Assembly: GCF_001654615.1 (NCBI RefSeq)
Contig: NZ_LWUD01000005.1
Coordinates: 21,242 to 85,241 of the forward strand
Reading direction: 5' to 3'
From: Ligilactobacillus aviarius
Lineage (GTDB): Bacteria; Bacillota; Bacilli; Lactobacillales; Lactobacillaceae
DNA: 64,000 bases
The first letter of the stretch is position 1, and each line of letters begins with the position of its first letter. Positions 1-6,859 of the stretch are shown here, piece by piece. The notes below the pieces were generated by a model. The model was not told the DNA's origin. It searched no databases and saw nothing but the letters and a program-made list of their open reading frames with translations. The translations under genes and the position numbers were made by a program.

Positions 1-57
1 AACAAACCAGCTTTAACCAAAGATTTAATTAAAGCTAATCGGCGTGAAGGATTATAA
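1..57 (+). CDS. C-terminal end of an unidentified CDS (partial)
   Basis: The first 18 codons of the window are open in frame 1 and end at TAA (55-57), giving a basic tail that ends ANRREGL. A rho-independent terminator follows directly, which supports a true gene end. The fragment is too short to identify the family. Confidence 0.55.
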   Translation, partial: NKPALTKDLIKANRREGL

Positions 58-73
58 TTGAATAAGATAAAAG

Positions 74-109
74 AAGGTTGGAATCGCAATGAAATGTGAT
101 TCCAACCTT
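74..109. terminator. Bidirectional intrinsic terminator
   Basis: Inverted repeat with arms AAGGTTGGAATC and GATTCCAACCTT followed by a T-rich run. It lies between the convergent partial gene at 1-57 and the tag-like gene ending at 117, so it probably serves both. Confidence 0.8.
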
Positions 110-116
110 TTATTTT

Positions 117-665
117 TTACCGCCATTCACAACTAATCAAATGATCATTGATCACCCCGACCGTTTCTAAATAAGCATACATGTTTTTCGGGCCGATAAA
201 TGTAAACCCATAATTTTTCATTTGATGCGCTAGTTGAACTGAAAGTGAATTTTGAGATGGAATCTGTTCCGCGCACTGCCACCGATGATCAACTACTTGA
301 TTCTCGGTTAAACCCCATATGATTTGATTAAGCAAGATTCCCTTTTCATGAAGCTGATCTAAAACCCGTGCATTTTGAATAACTGCCCGAATTTTTCTGC
401 GATTTGCAATCATTTGCTCAACTTGGACCATTTCTTCAATCTCGCGTTCCGTCATTGCCGCCACTGACGGAACATCAAAGTCATTAAATACCCGTTTTAA
501 AACGGAACGCCGATCCAAAATCAATTGCCATTGCAATCCTGCTTGAAAAGTCATCAGCGAAAGCAGCTCAAATAAACGCTGTTCATCATGTTGCGGCTTA
601 CCCCATTCATGATCATGAAAATCAATCATGCTTTGCTTTCCATTTTCTGCCCATGAACATCTCAT
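117..665 (-). CDS. DNA-3-methyladenine glycosylase I-like protein with altered base pocket
   Basis: 182 aa, full length for the Tag family (HhH superfamily zinc protein that removes 3-methyladenine from DNA). The zinc ligands are present: Cys3, His17 in HDHEWG, and the C-terminal NDHxxxC pair. However, residues that contact the damaged base in E. coli Tag are changed: Tyr16 is Phe, Glu38 is Met (LLSLMTFQAGLQW), and the Ser before Trp46 is Gln; Trp46 is kept. The second Tag in this window (34656-35204) retains all of these. The ATG start has a strong upstream AGGTGAGGTG. The fold is clear; I infer that its substrate or activity differs from canonical Tag, or that it is degenerating under relaxed constraint. 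Confidence 0.8.
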   Translation of the reverse strand: MRCSWAENGKQSMIDFHDHEWGKPQHDEQRLFELLSLMTFQAGLQWQLILDRRSVLKRVFNDFDVPSVAAMTEREIEEMVQVEQMIANRRKIRAVIQNARVLDQLHEKGILLNQIIWGLTENQVVDHRWQCAEQIPSQNSLSVQLAHQMKNYGFTFIGPKNMYAYLETVGVINDHLISCEWR

Positions 666-696
666 TTTTACATCACCTCACCTTTAAATACGCAAA

Positions 697-720
697 ACGG
701 ACCGCAAACTTGCGATCCGT
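697..720 (-). terminator. Intrinsic terminator of the TauE/SafE gene
   Basis: Hairpin ACGGATCGCAA/TTGCGGTCCGT read on the minus strand, starting 4 nt after the stop codon of the permease gene and followed by TTTT. Confidence 0.75.
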
Positions 721-724
721 TTTT

Positions 725-1501
725 CTAAATTAAATGATATGCTTGTAAAAATAATGAGATTCCGAGAATCCATGATAAAATGCAGCATACGATCCGCATT
801 TTGCGATCAGACACGACCCGGACGATTTTCGGTCCAACCAGGCCGCCAAACCACAATCCAATCGCCAACGGAATAACATACTTCCATAAAATTGGCGCCT
901 TAAAAAGATAAACAACTGCGCCGATTACATTTGCAAACGCCAACGTAAAATTCTTTAATGCGTTATTGACTGCAAAGGTATTTTGGCGGTTAATGACGAT
1001 CAAAAGTGCCAATAAGACAACCCCGCCACCAGCACCAAAATATCCAGTATAGATGCCTTCAAGAAAAATTCCTAAATAAACCGCAAGCCGTTTGCCAACG
1101 CTAACTTGCTTATCAGCGACAACCGTTTTTTTTCGCATGTTCGGTACAAGAACCATAATTCCCGCAAACATAATAAAAAATGGAACGATTTTTTTAAAAA
1201 TTGTCGATGGAACCCAGAACAACAATAACGCTCCTAAAATCACTCCTAAAATTGATAACGGTAAGATTTGCCAAATTTGTTTTTTCTTACCATTCAATTC
1301 CTGCTTCGAAGCAATAATCGAACTGAATCCAGATGCTAATAACGAATATGTATTCGTAACGTTGGCCATTACCGGCGGCAAGCCGACCATTAATAACGCC
1401 GGGTACGAAACAAGCGATGCCAACCCTGCTGCACTACTTGAAATTCCGGCAAGAAAGCCTGCCGGAATCAAAAATAATACTAACTTAAGTAAACTAATCA
1501 T
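725..1501 (-). CDS. TauE/SafE family membrane transporter
   Basis: 258 aa, made almost entirely of hydrophobic segments (about 7-8 transmembrane helices). The N-terminal half has the family signature of small-residue-rich helices (GFLAGISSSAAGLAS) and the second half repeats it (GYFGAGGGVVLLALL), the usual internal duplication of TauE/SafE. Members export or take up sulfite, sulfoacetate and related organic anions, but the substrate cannot be deduced here. It is a single gene, separated from DUF1292 by that gene's terminator and from tag by its own. Confidence 0.8.
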   Translation of the reverse strand: MISLLKLVLFLIPAGFLAGISSSAAGLASLVSYPALLMVGLPPVMANVTNTYSLLASGFSSIIASKQELNGKKKQIWQILPLSILGVILGALLLFWVPSTIFKKIVPFFIMFAGIMVLVPNMRKKTVVADKQVSVGKRLAVYLGIFLEGIYTGYFGAGGGVVLLALLIVINRQNTFAVNNALKNFTLAFANVIGAVVYLFKAPILWKYVIPLAIGLWFGGLVGPKIVRVVSDRKMRIVCCILSWILGISLFLQAYHLI

Positions 1502-1581
1502 ATCTCTTCCCTCACATTAGTTAAAAAATTAACGCTAATATTTTACCACATTTAAAAATTAATTTTTAGGTTACTAAAAAA

Positions 1582-1603
1582 GACGATGATTTTCACCATC
1601 GCC
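1582..1603 (-). terminator. Intrinsic terminator after DUF1292
   Basis: GGCGATG...CATCGTC-type hairpin read on the minus strand, followed by TTTTTT, 24 nt after the DUF1292 stop. It ends the ireB-ruvX-DUF1292 operon. Confidence 0.75.
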
Positions 1604-1626
1604 TTTTACGATTAACTTGAACATAA

Positions 1627-1935
1627 CTATTGCATATTTTCGTCGTTTAAGAATGTATCAAGGACGCCTTCGACCATGTCCCATTCTTCATCACTTTCAA
1701 TGTCGTAAAGTTCTGCATCCTTTGCATCGCCGTTTTCATCCGGATCAAATGCAAAGGCAAGCACATCAACCTGTTCTTCTGGTTCTGAACCAGCTGGAAT
1801 TAAAAGAATATATGATTTGCCGTAATCTTCAGATTCAAACGTGAATAAAATTTCATACAAACTTTCATTTCCCTTATCATCAACTAATGTGATCAAATTA
1901 TCATCATTTGATTGGTTTTGATTATTTTTTGCCAT
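1627..1935 (-). CDS. DUF1292 family protein (YrzB-like)
   Basis: 102 aa, strongly acidic, beginning MAKNNQNQ and carrying the DUF1292 core (ITLVDDKGNESLYEILFTFE, then YILLIPAG and VDVLAFAFDP). Members are small conserved Firmicutes proteins of unknown biochemical role, usually third in an ireB-ruvX-DUF1292 operon, as here; the gap to ruvX is 9 bp. The C-terminal half is rich in Asp and Glu. No catalytic motif is visible. Confidence 0.85.
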   Translation of the reverse strand: MAKNNQNQSNDDNLITLVDDKGNESLYEILFTFESEDYGKSYILLIPAGSEPEEQVDVLAFAFDPDENGDAKDAELYDIESDEEWDMVEGVLDTFLNDENMQ

Positions 1936-1944
1936 TCCTTTACC

Positions 1945-2388
1945 TCACTTTAGTAAGTCTACCAGTTTGCCTTTGCGGTCTAAATAGTTTTGCAAGATCA
2001 ACGTTGCTGCCAGTTTATCGATTACCTGATAACGTTTCTTTCGTGAAGCATCTGCTTCTTCAATCAGCATTCGTTGGGCCTCAACCGTCGTTAACCGTTC
2101 ATCTTGGAAATCAATTGGCAAATTGATCTTTGCCTGTAACATCTTACCATAATTTTGAGCAGCTTCAACCCGCGGGCCGCAAGTATTATTCATGTTTTTA
2201 GGTAAACCGATCACAAACCCGACAACTTGTTTTTCCTTTGCAAGCTCAACGACCCGGTCTAAGCCGAAAACTTCTTCGTCTTCATTGATTCGAACGATCT
2301 CTACTCCCTGTGCTGTCCAGCCCAATTGATCACTTACAGCGACCCCGACCGTTTTTGAACCGACATCGAGTCCCATTATTCGTGCCAA
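1945..2388 (-). CDS. ruvX: Putative Holliday junction resolvase / pre-16S rRNA nuclease YqgF
   Basis: 147 aa, RNase H-like fold. Visible motifs are [15 protein letters not shown] at the N-terminus (metal-binding Asp), [16 protein letters not shown] and the C-terminal DKLAA acidic motif. The family is linked to 16S rRNA 5' maturation and possibly recombination. Start choice: TTG at 2388 gives M-A-R-I-M-G-L-D, matching the B. subtilis YrrK N-terminus (MRILGLD); an ATG at 2376 overlaps the ireB stop as TAATG and is the alternative. It overlaps ireB by 13 bp with the TTG start, so the two are likely translationally coupled. Confidence 0.9.
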   Translation of the reverse strand: MARIMGLDVGSKTVGVAVSDQLGWTAQGVEIVRINEDEEVFGLDRVVELAKEKQVVGFVIGLPKNMNNTCGPRVEAAQNYGKMLQAKINLPIDFQDERLTTVEAQRMLIEEADASRKKRYQVIDKLAATLILQNYLDRKGKLVDLLK

Positions 2389-2654
2389 TTGATCTTCATA
2401 TCCTCTCTATCAAGGTATGAACGAACTAACTCTTCAATAATTTCGTCCCGTTCAAATTTTCGAATTAAGTTCCGCGCATTATCAGCCCGGGGAATGTATG
2501 CCGGATCACCTGAAATCAGATACCCAACAATTTGATTGATTGGATTATATCCCTTTTCTTCAAGTGCATTGTATACCGTTTGTAACGTTTGATGAATTTC
2601 TTTTTGTTCCCCTTCGTTATAATCAAAGAAAACCGTCTTATCTGATGATGCCAT
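2376..2654 (-). CDS. ireB: IreB family regulatory phosphoprotein (DUF965)
   Basis: 92 aa using the ATG at 2654, which has a well-placed GGAGGTG; the longer frame only adds a GTG inside that ribosome binding site. The sequence matches the IreB/YrzL core: [45 protein letters not shown] and [13 protein letters not shown]. In Enterococcus faecalis IreB is phosphorylated on N-terminal threonines by the PASTA kinase IreK and tunes cephalosporin resistance; Thr7 is present here. First gene of an operon with ruvX and DUF1292. In related genomes alaS usually lies just upstream, but here it is about 33 kb away. Confidence 0.92.
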   Translation of the reverse strand: MASSDKTVFFDYNEGEQKEIHQTLQTVYNALEEKGYNPINQIVGYLISGDPAYIPRADNARNLIRKFERDEIIEELVRSYLDREDMKINWHE

Positions 2655-2808
2655 CCAGAACACCTCCGTAATTATTATCTAATGCCTTTATTTTACTAAA
2701 CTCCCCAAACTACCTCAAATGATTTTGACTAAAATTGCCAAATGTAACAGAAATGAAAAATCATCCCTATCATTTAAATTCGCAATTCAGATTTAAATAT
2801 TGAAACAA

Positions 2809-2845
2809 AAAGACAAGCTCTCGTTTAAATCGAAAACCTGTCTTT
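2809..2845 (-). terminator. Intrinsic terminator after the 98-aa gene
   Basis: Minus-strand hairpin with arms AAAGACAGG and GCTTGTCTTT and an AT-rich loop, followed by TT-rich sequence, 25 nt past the stop of the gene at 2870. Confidence 0.6.
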
Positions 2846-2869
2846 CATAACTTTCATCAGTCATGCTAA

Positions 2870-3166
2870 TTAAGCATTTGCCTTTGCAAATGACTTGGCA
2901 TGCTTTTTCAAATATAATAACAAATCTGTTTCGCTATTAAATTCCCGCGGGTGGTGTTGCCCATGTAAGCGGAGAATAATCTTATTGATCCGAATGCGTC
3001 CGGTCCATGTATACGTGTGATCTACAATAAAGCGGTTATTAAGCTTTTCGCCTTTTTTGCCAAACTTTAAAACATACACTTTTTCAGGCACAATTAATGG
3101 ATTAACGTGCTCTTTTTCATAGTCAACGCCATGGGCTCTTAAGAAATGTTTTGTTTTCTTTAGCAT
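2870..3166 (-). CDS. Conserved hypothetical basic protein
   Basis: 98 aa, starting MLKKTKHFLRAHGVDYEKE, with a clear upstream AGGAGG. It is rich in Lys, Arg and His and has no signal peptide or membrane helix. I do not recognise a domain. The strong ribosome binding site, own terminator and single-gene context between tRNA-Glu and the ireB operon support a real gene. Its basic character would allow nucleic-acid binding, but that is only a guess. Confidence 0.7.
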   Translation of the reverse strand: MLKKTKHFLRAHGVDYEKEHVNPLIVPEKVYVLKFGKKGEKLNNRFIVDHTYTWTGRIRINKIILRLHGQHHPREFNSETDLLLYLKKHAKSFAKANA

Positions 3167-3284
3167 GTTATTCCTCCTTATCTGCCTTTTACTCCTTTAT
3201 TATACCAAGTTATCGTTCAATAAACTAAGATTTGGTTCTTGATATAAGAAAAATGCTCATAAACACGAGCATTCTCAGAGTATA

Positions 3285-3357
3285 TCACCCGTACGGGGAT
3301 CGAACCCGCAACTCCGCCTTGAGAGGGCGACGTCTTAACCAATTTGACCAACGGGCA
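3285..3357 (-). tRNA. tRNA-Glu (anticodon CTC)
   Basis: Folds as a cloverleaf on the minus strand: D stem GGTC/GAC, anticodon stem TCGCC/GGCGG with loop CTCTCAA (anticodon CTC, codon GAG), T arm CGGG-TTCGATC-CCCG. No CCA is encoded. The acceptor end is unusual: the canonical G1-C72 is replaced by T1 opposite G72, next to a second G-T pair. A T-rich stretch follows. It is an extra isoacceptor beside the expected TTC tRNA, not seen here. Confidence 0.85.
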
Positions 3358-3401
3358 AAGTTACTTTCTCTATTATACCCTGTCGTTAATAAAAATCAAG
3401 C

Positions 3402-3593
3402 TCACTTATCATAAAAATGCCGCAACGAAAAATAAATAAACATTGCAAATAATATCAGACACCAACCTAAACTCAAACACCCAATCACCAAGAATAACTT
3501 AATCTTAAAAAGTTCACTCATTACTAAAATAATAATGGTAAAAATACTCCACTTGATCATTCGCAGTTTGAGATTTTCAATTTCGTGTCGCAT
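3402..3593 (-). CDS. Small two-helix membrane protein
   Basis: 63 aa with two hydrophobic segments (about residues 14-32 and 34-56) behind a charged N-terminus MRHEIENLKLRM. It begins 16 bp after rdgB on the same strand and is probably co-transcribed with it. No recognisable domain. Small size lowers confidence, but the start codon, spacing and membrane pattern look genuine. Confidence 0.55.
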   Translation of the reverse strand: MRHEIENLKLRMIKWSIFTIIILVMSELFKIKLFLVIGCLSLGWCLILFAMFIYFSLRHFYDK

Positions 3594-3609
3594 TCAATTC
3601 ATTCCTTAA

Positions 3610-4212
3610 TTAATCTTGCCACCAATTATCGAACTCAGCCATTAACTTCTTCACTGCTTTGCCCCGATGACTGACCCGATTCTTTTCGTCAACGGAAACT
3701 TCGGCAAATGACTTTTGCAAATCGTTTGAATAAAACAGCGGATCATAGCCAAACCCATCATTTCCGGTTTCGTGATCAAGAATTCGGCCAAATGCTTCAC
3801 CACTAACTTCAAGCGGGGACTTATCAGGGTGAACAACAACGATTGAAGTGTGAAAATGCGCTGTTCGTTTATCTGCCGGAACACCTTTTAATGCTTCAAG
3901 CAATTTTTTGCGGTTTGCAACGTCATCATGGTCGCCCGCATACCGAGCTGAATGAATTCCCGGCGCTCCATTCAAGGCATCAACACAGAGGCCTGAATCA
4001 TCGGCTAAAACCGTTGCATGTGTAACATTCATTAGGGCATTTGCCTTAATCAATGCATTTTCAGCAAAACTACTTCCATTTTCATCGATTGCTGGAACTT
4101 GATCCGCATCAAGATCCAACAACGTTGTGACTTCAAAGCCCTTTGGTTCAAAGATTTTGCGATATTCACGTGCTTTTCCTGGATTTTTGGTTGCAATTAA
4201 AATCTTCGGCAT
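3610..4212 (-). CDS. rdgB: XTP/dITP diphosphatase (RdgB/HAM1 family)
   Basis: 200 aa, typical length. Hydrolyses the non-canonical nucleotides XTP, dITP and ITP to the monophosphates, keeping them out of DNA and RNA. Family motifs are present in order: ATKNPGKAREY near the N-terminus, ENGSSFAENALIKA, VLADDSGLCVDALNGAPGIHSARYAG, HETGNDGFGYDPLF and RVSHRGKAVKKL. It is divergent from yslB with about 120 bp between the two genes. Confidence 0.93.
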   Translation of the reverse strand: MPKILIATKNPGKAREYRKIFEPKGFEVTTLLDLDADQVPAIDENGSSFAENALIKANALMNVTHATVLADDSGLCVDALNGAPGIHSARYAGDHDDVANRKKLLEALKGVPADKRTAHFHTSIVVVHPDKSPLEVSGEAFGRILDHETGNDGFGYDPLFYSNDLQKSFAEVSVDEKNRVSHRGKAVKKLMAEFDNWWQD

Positions 4213-4331
4213 TTTGATTCCCCATCTCTTAAATTTATCCTTATTCTATCATTGATTTTCCAAATTAGTAAGAATTTTTACCTTTAAAAAGGTATAATTA
4301 AACATAACGATAAGTTTAGAGGAGCTTAATT

Positions 4332-4865
4332 ATGAAAAAAGACTTTTATAATCAAGTATTAGGTCATCAAACCGGAACCACCCTTGGCAGTGAACTTTTG
4401 CGCGACGTTTTGATTCCGTCATTAGTCGGCAATAATGACGATATCATGTATTGGGCCGGAAAACTTTTGGCGCGTAAATTACTGCTCGCAACCGATAACG
4501 ATTTGCGTTTGTTCTTCGAATATGCCGGCTGGGGAACACTAACCCACACCAAGTCAAAAAAAGAAGAACACTCCTTTGAGTTAAGCGGTGATCCGGTCAA
4601 ACTCCGATTTGGTGCAACGGAAAAGCCCGACTTCCAACTTGAAGCTGGTTTTATCGCTGAAACGTTCCAGTTACATAGCAACTTCACAACTGAAGCGAAG
4701 GTCGAAAAAACAGACGACAAAAAGGACGTCGTTACCATCAACGTCATCATTGATTCGCACGCCCCTGTTCAACCAGAAAGCACGGATGTCGAACCATTCT
4801 CAATGATTGAATTTGATAAAATTCAAAAAGAAGCCCAAAAGGTTGATTCTGATAAAGAAGATTAA
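4332..4865 (+). CDS. YslB family protein (DUF2507)
   Basis: 177 aa. The N-terminal two thirds match the DUF2507/YslB pattern: GSELLRDVLIPSLVGNNDDIMYWAGKLLARKL and FFEYAGWGTL. The function is unknown; the family is related to vinyl-4-reductase-like small-molecule binding folds. The last 50 residues are acidic and variable. It has a good ribosome binding site (GAGGAG) and its own terminator, so is monocistronic. No signal peptide. Confidence 0.82.
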   Translation: MKKDFYNQVLGHQTGTTLGSELLRDVLIPSLVGNNDDIMYWAGKLLARKLLLATDNDLRLFFEYAGWGTLTHTKSKKEEHSFELSGDPVKLRFGATEKPDFQLEAGFIAETFQLHSNFTTEAKVEKTDDKKDVVTINVIIDSHAPVQPESTDVEPFSMIEFDKIQKEAQKVDSDKED

Positions 4866-4877
4866 TCCTTTCAAACA

Positions 4878-4906
4878 AATCCAACCGTATCATGCAACGG
4901 TTGGAT
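4878..4906 (+). terminator. Intrinsic terminator of the yslB-like gene
   Basis: Arms AATCCAACCGT and ACGGTTGGATT (one offset base) with a short loop, followed by TTTTATT, starting 13 nt after the stop codon. Confidence 0.85.
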
Positions 4907-4934
4907 TTTTATTAACAATTTAAAATATCTCAAA

Positions 4935-4963
4935 TTGATTATTGAACCTATATACGCTATCAT
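4935..4963 (+). promoter_or_regulatory. Predicted higBA promoter
   Basis: TTGATT and TATCAT separated by exactly 17 nt. Only 6 nt lie between the -10 element and the ATG of the toxin at 4970, and no Shine-Dalgarno sequence is visible, so the toxin message may be leaderless or nearly so. Confidence 0.5.
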
Positions 4964-4969
4964 AAAATC

Positions 4970-5329
4970 ATGGAAAAAGTAATTTTTGAATTTTATACTC
5001 GGCCAAATGGGCACACAGAATTTTTAGAGTACCTTGAAAGTCTTAACAAAAAGGAGCGAGCAAGACTACTGGCTATCATTAAGATGATTTCCATTCAGGG
5101 AATTAGTACTGGCATCCAACATAATTGGGTTAAACGGATTGATAAAAACTTATATGAAGTTCGGTCTCGCGTTTGCAATAACCAACAACGCGGTCTTTAC
5201 TTTCATGTGGAAGATAATCACTATATTATCACTCATGGTTTTACAAAGAAGACCCAGAAAACACCCCAACGCGAGATCAATCATGCCAAAGACCTACGTT
5301 CAGAATATCTAGAAAATAGGAGGAAATAA
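4970..5329 (+). CDS. higB: HigB-like toxin (phage-derived Gp49/RelE superfamily)
   Basis: 119 aa. It matches Gp49-like HigB toxins: N-terminal EFYTRPNGHTEFLEYLESL, central VKRIDKNLYEVRSRVCNNQQRGLYFHVE, and C-terminal HGFTKKTQKTPQREINHAKDLRSEYLENRR. Such toxins cut mRNA on the ribosome. The pair is in toxin-first order typical of HigBA, with the antitoxin starting 2 bp after the toxin stop. Basic C-terminus as expected. There is no visible Shine-Dalgarno before the ATG, unlike the antitoxin. Confidence 0.88.
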   Translation: MEKVIFEFYTRPNGHTEFLEYLESLNKKERARLLAIIKMISIQGISTGIQHNWVKRIDKNLYEVRSRVCNNQQRGLYFHVEDNHYIITHGFTKKTQKTPQREINHAKDLRSEYLENRRK

Positions 5330-5331
5330 TT

Positions 5332-5607
5332 ATGAGTAATATTCAATTTGAAGATTATTTAAATGAACAACTCAAGGATCCAGAATTAAAAAAAGAATTT
5401 GACAATGAAACGACAAAATTAGAAAGTGCAATTGCTTTATCTGAAGTTCGAAAAAGCGAAGGTCTATCTCAAAGAGAATTATCTGCAATCTCTAATATTC
5501 CTCAATCAACAATTGCTCGAATTGAAAGTGGCTCTAATACAAGCGTTGATACTTTAACTAAAATTGCAAATGCAATCGGTAAAAAACTAGTGATTAAATT
5601 TTCGTAA
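5332..5607 (+). CDS. higA: HigA-like antitoxin, XRE-family HTH
   Basis: 91 aa. The C-terminal half is a lambda-repressor-type HTH (EGLSQRELSAISNIPQSTIARIESGSNTSVDTLTKIANAIG). The acidic N-terminus (FEDYLNEQLKDPELKKEFDNE) probably binds the toxin. An AGGAGG inside the end of higB sits 8-9 nt before its ATG, giving it a much better translation signal than the toxin, which fits the need for excess antitoxin. It likely represses its own promoter. Confidence 0.9.
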   Translation: MSNIQFEDYLNEQLKDPELKKEFDNETTKLESAIALSEVRKSEGLSQRELSAISNIPQSTIARIESGSNTSVDTLTKIANAIGKKLVIKFS

Positions 5608-5639
5608 TACTAATAATTTAAGCCCTTAATAACTTTCAG

Positions 5640-5663
5640 CCTAACTGTTAATTCACAGTTAGG
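5640..5663 (+). terminator. Intrinsic terminator of higBA
   Basis: Perfect arms CCTAACTGT/ACAGTTAGG with a 6-nt loop, followed by TTTTTTATTTT. Confidence 0.88.
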
Positions 5664-5722
5664 TTTTTTATTTTCAAAAATCTATCTCGTCAACTTGGGA
5701 GCAGTTGCAATCGTAAAAAAAC

Positions 5723-5748
5723 CGCGATAGTCATCTCTGACTACCGCG
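5723..5748 (-). terminator. Intrinsic terminator of the RNase Z-like gene
   Basis: Minus-strand hairpin CGCGGTAGTCA/TGACTATCGCG with a 4-nt loop, followed by a GTTTTTTT run, 17 nt past the stop at 5766. Confidence 0.88.
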
Positions 5749-5765
5749 TTTTGCTTTAATCGAAA

Positions 5766-6749
5766 CTAATCATTTTCTTTTGTATCAGCTTTTTCTTCAA
5801 TCATTGTTGGTTCAGCAAAGTCTTGATCGTAATTTAATGTAAAGTGCATGTGATCCTTTCCGATAACCGTATTCGGGAAAATATCCGTTGCGTTCTTTAC
5901 ATATTTTTCAGGATCACGCATTGCTTGTGAGAAGTGGGTCAAGACCATTTCCTTAACGTGGCCCTTCTTGGCTTGCGTTGCTGCTTCTGCAAATGTCATG
6001 TGCATCTTGTTCTTGGCCTTTTCGGTATCATCATTTGAACCGAAGTTTGCACAGCTCAAAAGTAAATCTGAACCTTCAATGAATCCTGGGATTTCAGGGG
6101 TTGGCCGCGTATCAGTTACCCAGCTGACCCGCATGCCTTTCCGCGCTTCACCAAGAACCATGTCTGGAGTGTAAGTCTTGCCTTCGTATTCAACTGGTTT
6201 TTGACCGCGTTGCAAATCACCCCAGATGCGTTGCGGGACTTCGTTAGCCTTTGCCTTTTGCGGATCAAATTTTGGTTCCCGCTTTAAGTCGACCCGGTAT
6301 GCAAAGTTTGGCCGTGTGTGCTTAACTGGCAAAGCTGAAATTGACAATTCACCGTGAATGTATTTGTTATTGATTACAATTGGTTCACCTGGAGTCGGAT
6401 CTTCAATAATGTTAATGTCATAGTTTAACCATGGCATGATGACCCGGAAACCTTTCATAACGTCTTTGATTCCCCTTGGTCCAATGATCGTGATTGGTTC
6501 TGTCCGGCCAGTGTTGCTGGTCGTTCCTAAAATTCCTTGTAATCCGATTACGTGATCCCCATGCAAGTGGGTAATGCAAATTACATCGAGGGATTTGAAT
6601 CCGCTCCGAACAGCCCGCATTGAAACGCCAGTTCCTTCACCGGCATCCATCAAAATTTTCCGGCCTTTATATTCAATAATTGCTGATGATAAGTAACGAT
6701 CTGGAAGTGGAATACTGCCACCCGTTCCAAGTAAAGTAACGTCAATCAT
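5766..6749 (-). CDS. RNase Z-like metallo-beta-lactamase fold nuclease
   Basis: 327 aa. The metal-binding motifs of the RNase Z/ElaC family are visible: THLHGDHVIG (motif II), VKHTRPNFAYRVD (motif III), VTDTRPTPE (motif IV) and LTHFSQ (motif V). Start LLGTGGSIPLPDRYLSS and DAGEGTGVSMR replace the more common GTGAGxP and DCGEGTQ. This version resembles the subset described mainly in clostridia and lactic acid bacteria. It may process tRNA 3' ends, or be an additional MBL hydrolase beside a conventional rnz elsewhere. The last 25 residues are acidic and probably disordered. Confidence 0.75.
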   Translation of the reverse strand: MIDVTLLGTGGSIPLPDRYLSSAIIEYKGRKILMDAGEGTGVSMRAVRSGFKSLDVICITHLHGDHVIGLQGILGTTSNTGRTEPITIIGPRGIKDVMKGFRVIMPWLNYDINIIEDPTPGEPIVINNKYIHGELSISALPVKHTRPNFAYRVDLKREPKFDPQKAKANEVPQRIWGDLQRGQKPVEYEGKTYTPDMVLGEARKGMRVSWVTDTRPTPEIPGFIEGSDLLLSCANFGSNDDTEKAKNKMHMTFAEAATQAKKGHVKEMVLTHFSQAMRDPEKYVKNATDIFPNTVIGKDHMHFTLNYDQDFAEPTMIEEKADTKEND

Positions 6750-6832
6750 TCATCTTACCTCTTCCTTTATTCATTTCCAATTATTAAGTTACGCTTTTTT
6801 AATGAAAAAGTACAAGATAAAGCATTGAAAAA

Positions 6833-6859
6833 AGAAGGGGTGATCGAATCACCCCTTCT
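6833..6859 (-). terminator. Intrinsic terminator overlapping the mutS2 stop codon
   Basis: Perfect inverted repeat AGAAGGGGTGAT/ATCACCCCTTCT with a 3-nt loop. The first bases of the hairpin include part of the mutS2 stop codon, so termination begins at the end of the gene. Confidence 0.85.

Noticed and set aside
1092..1520. 142-codon plus-strand ORF opposite the TauE/SafE gene
   Set aside because: It is a shadow on the antisense strand of a clear membrane protein gene, has no ribosome binding site and a composition that mirrors the real gene.
4970..5607. HigBA as part of a prophage remnant
   Set aside because: No other phage gene lies nearby and both flanks are ordinary housekeeping genes with their own terminators.
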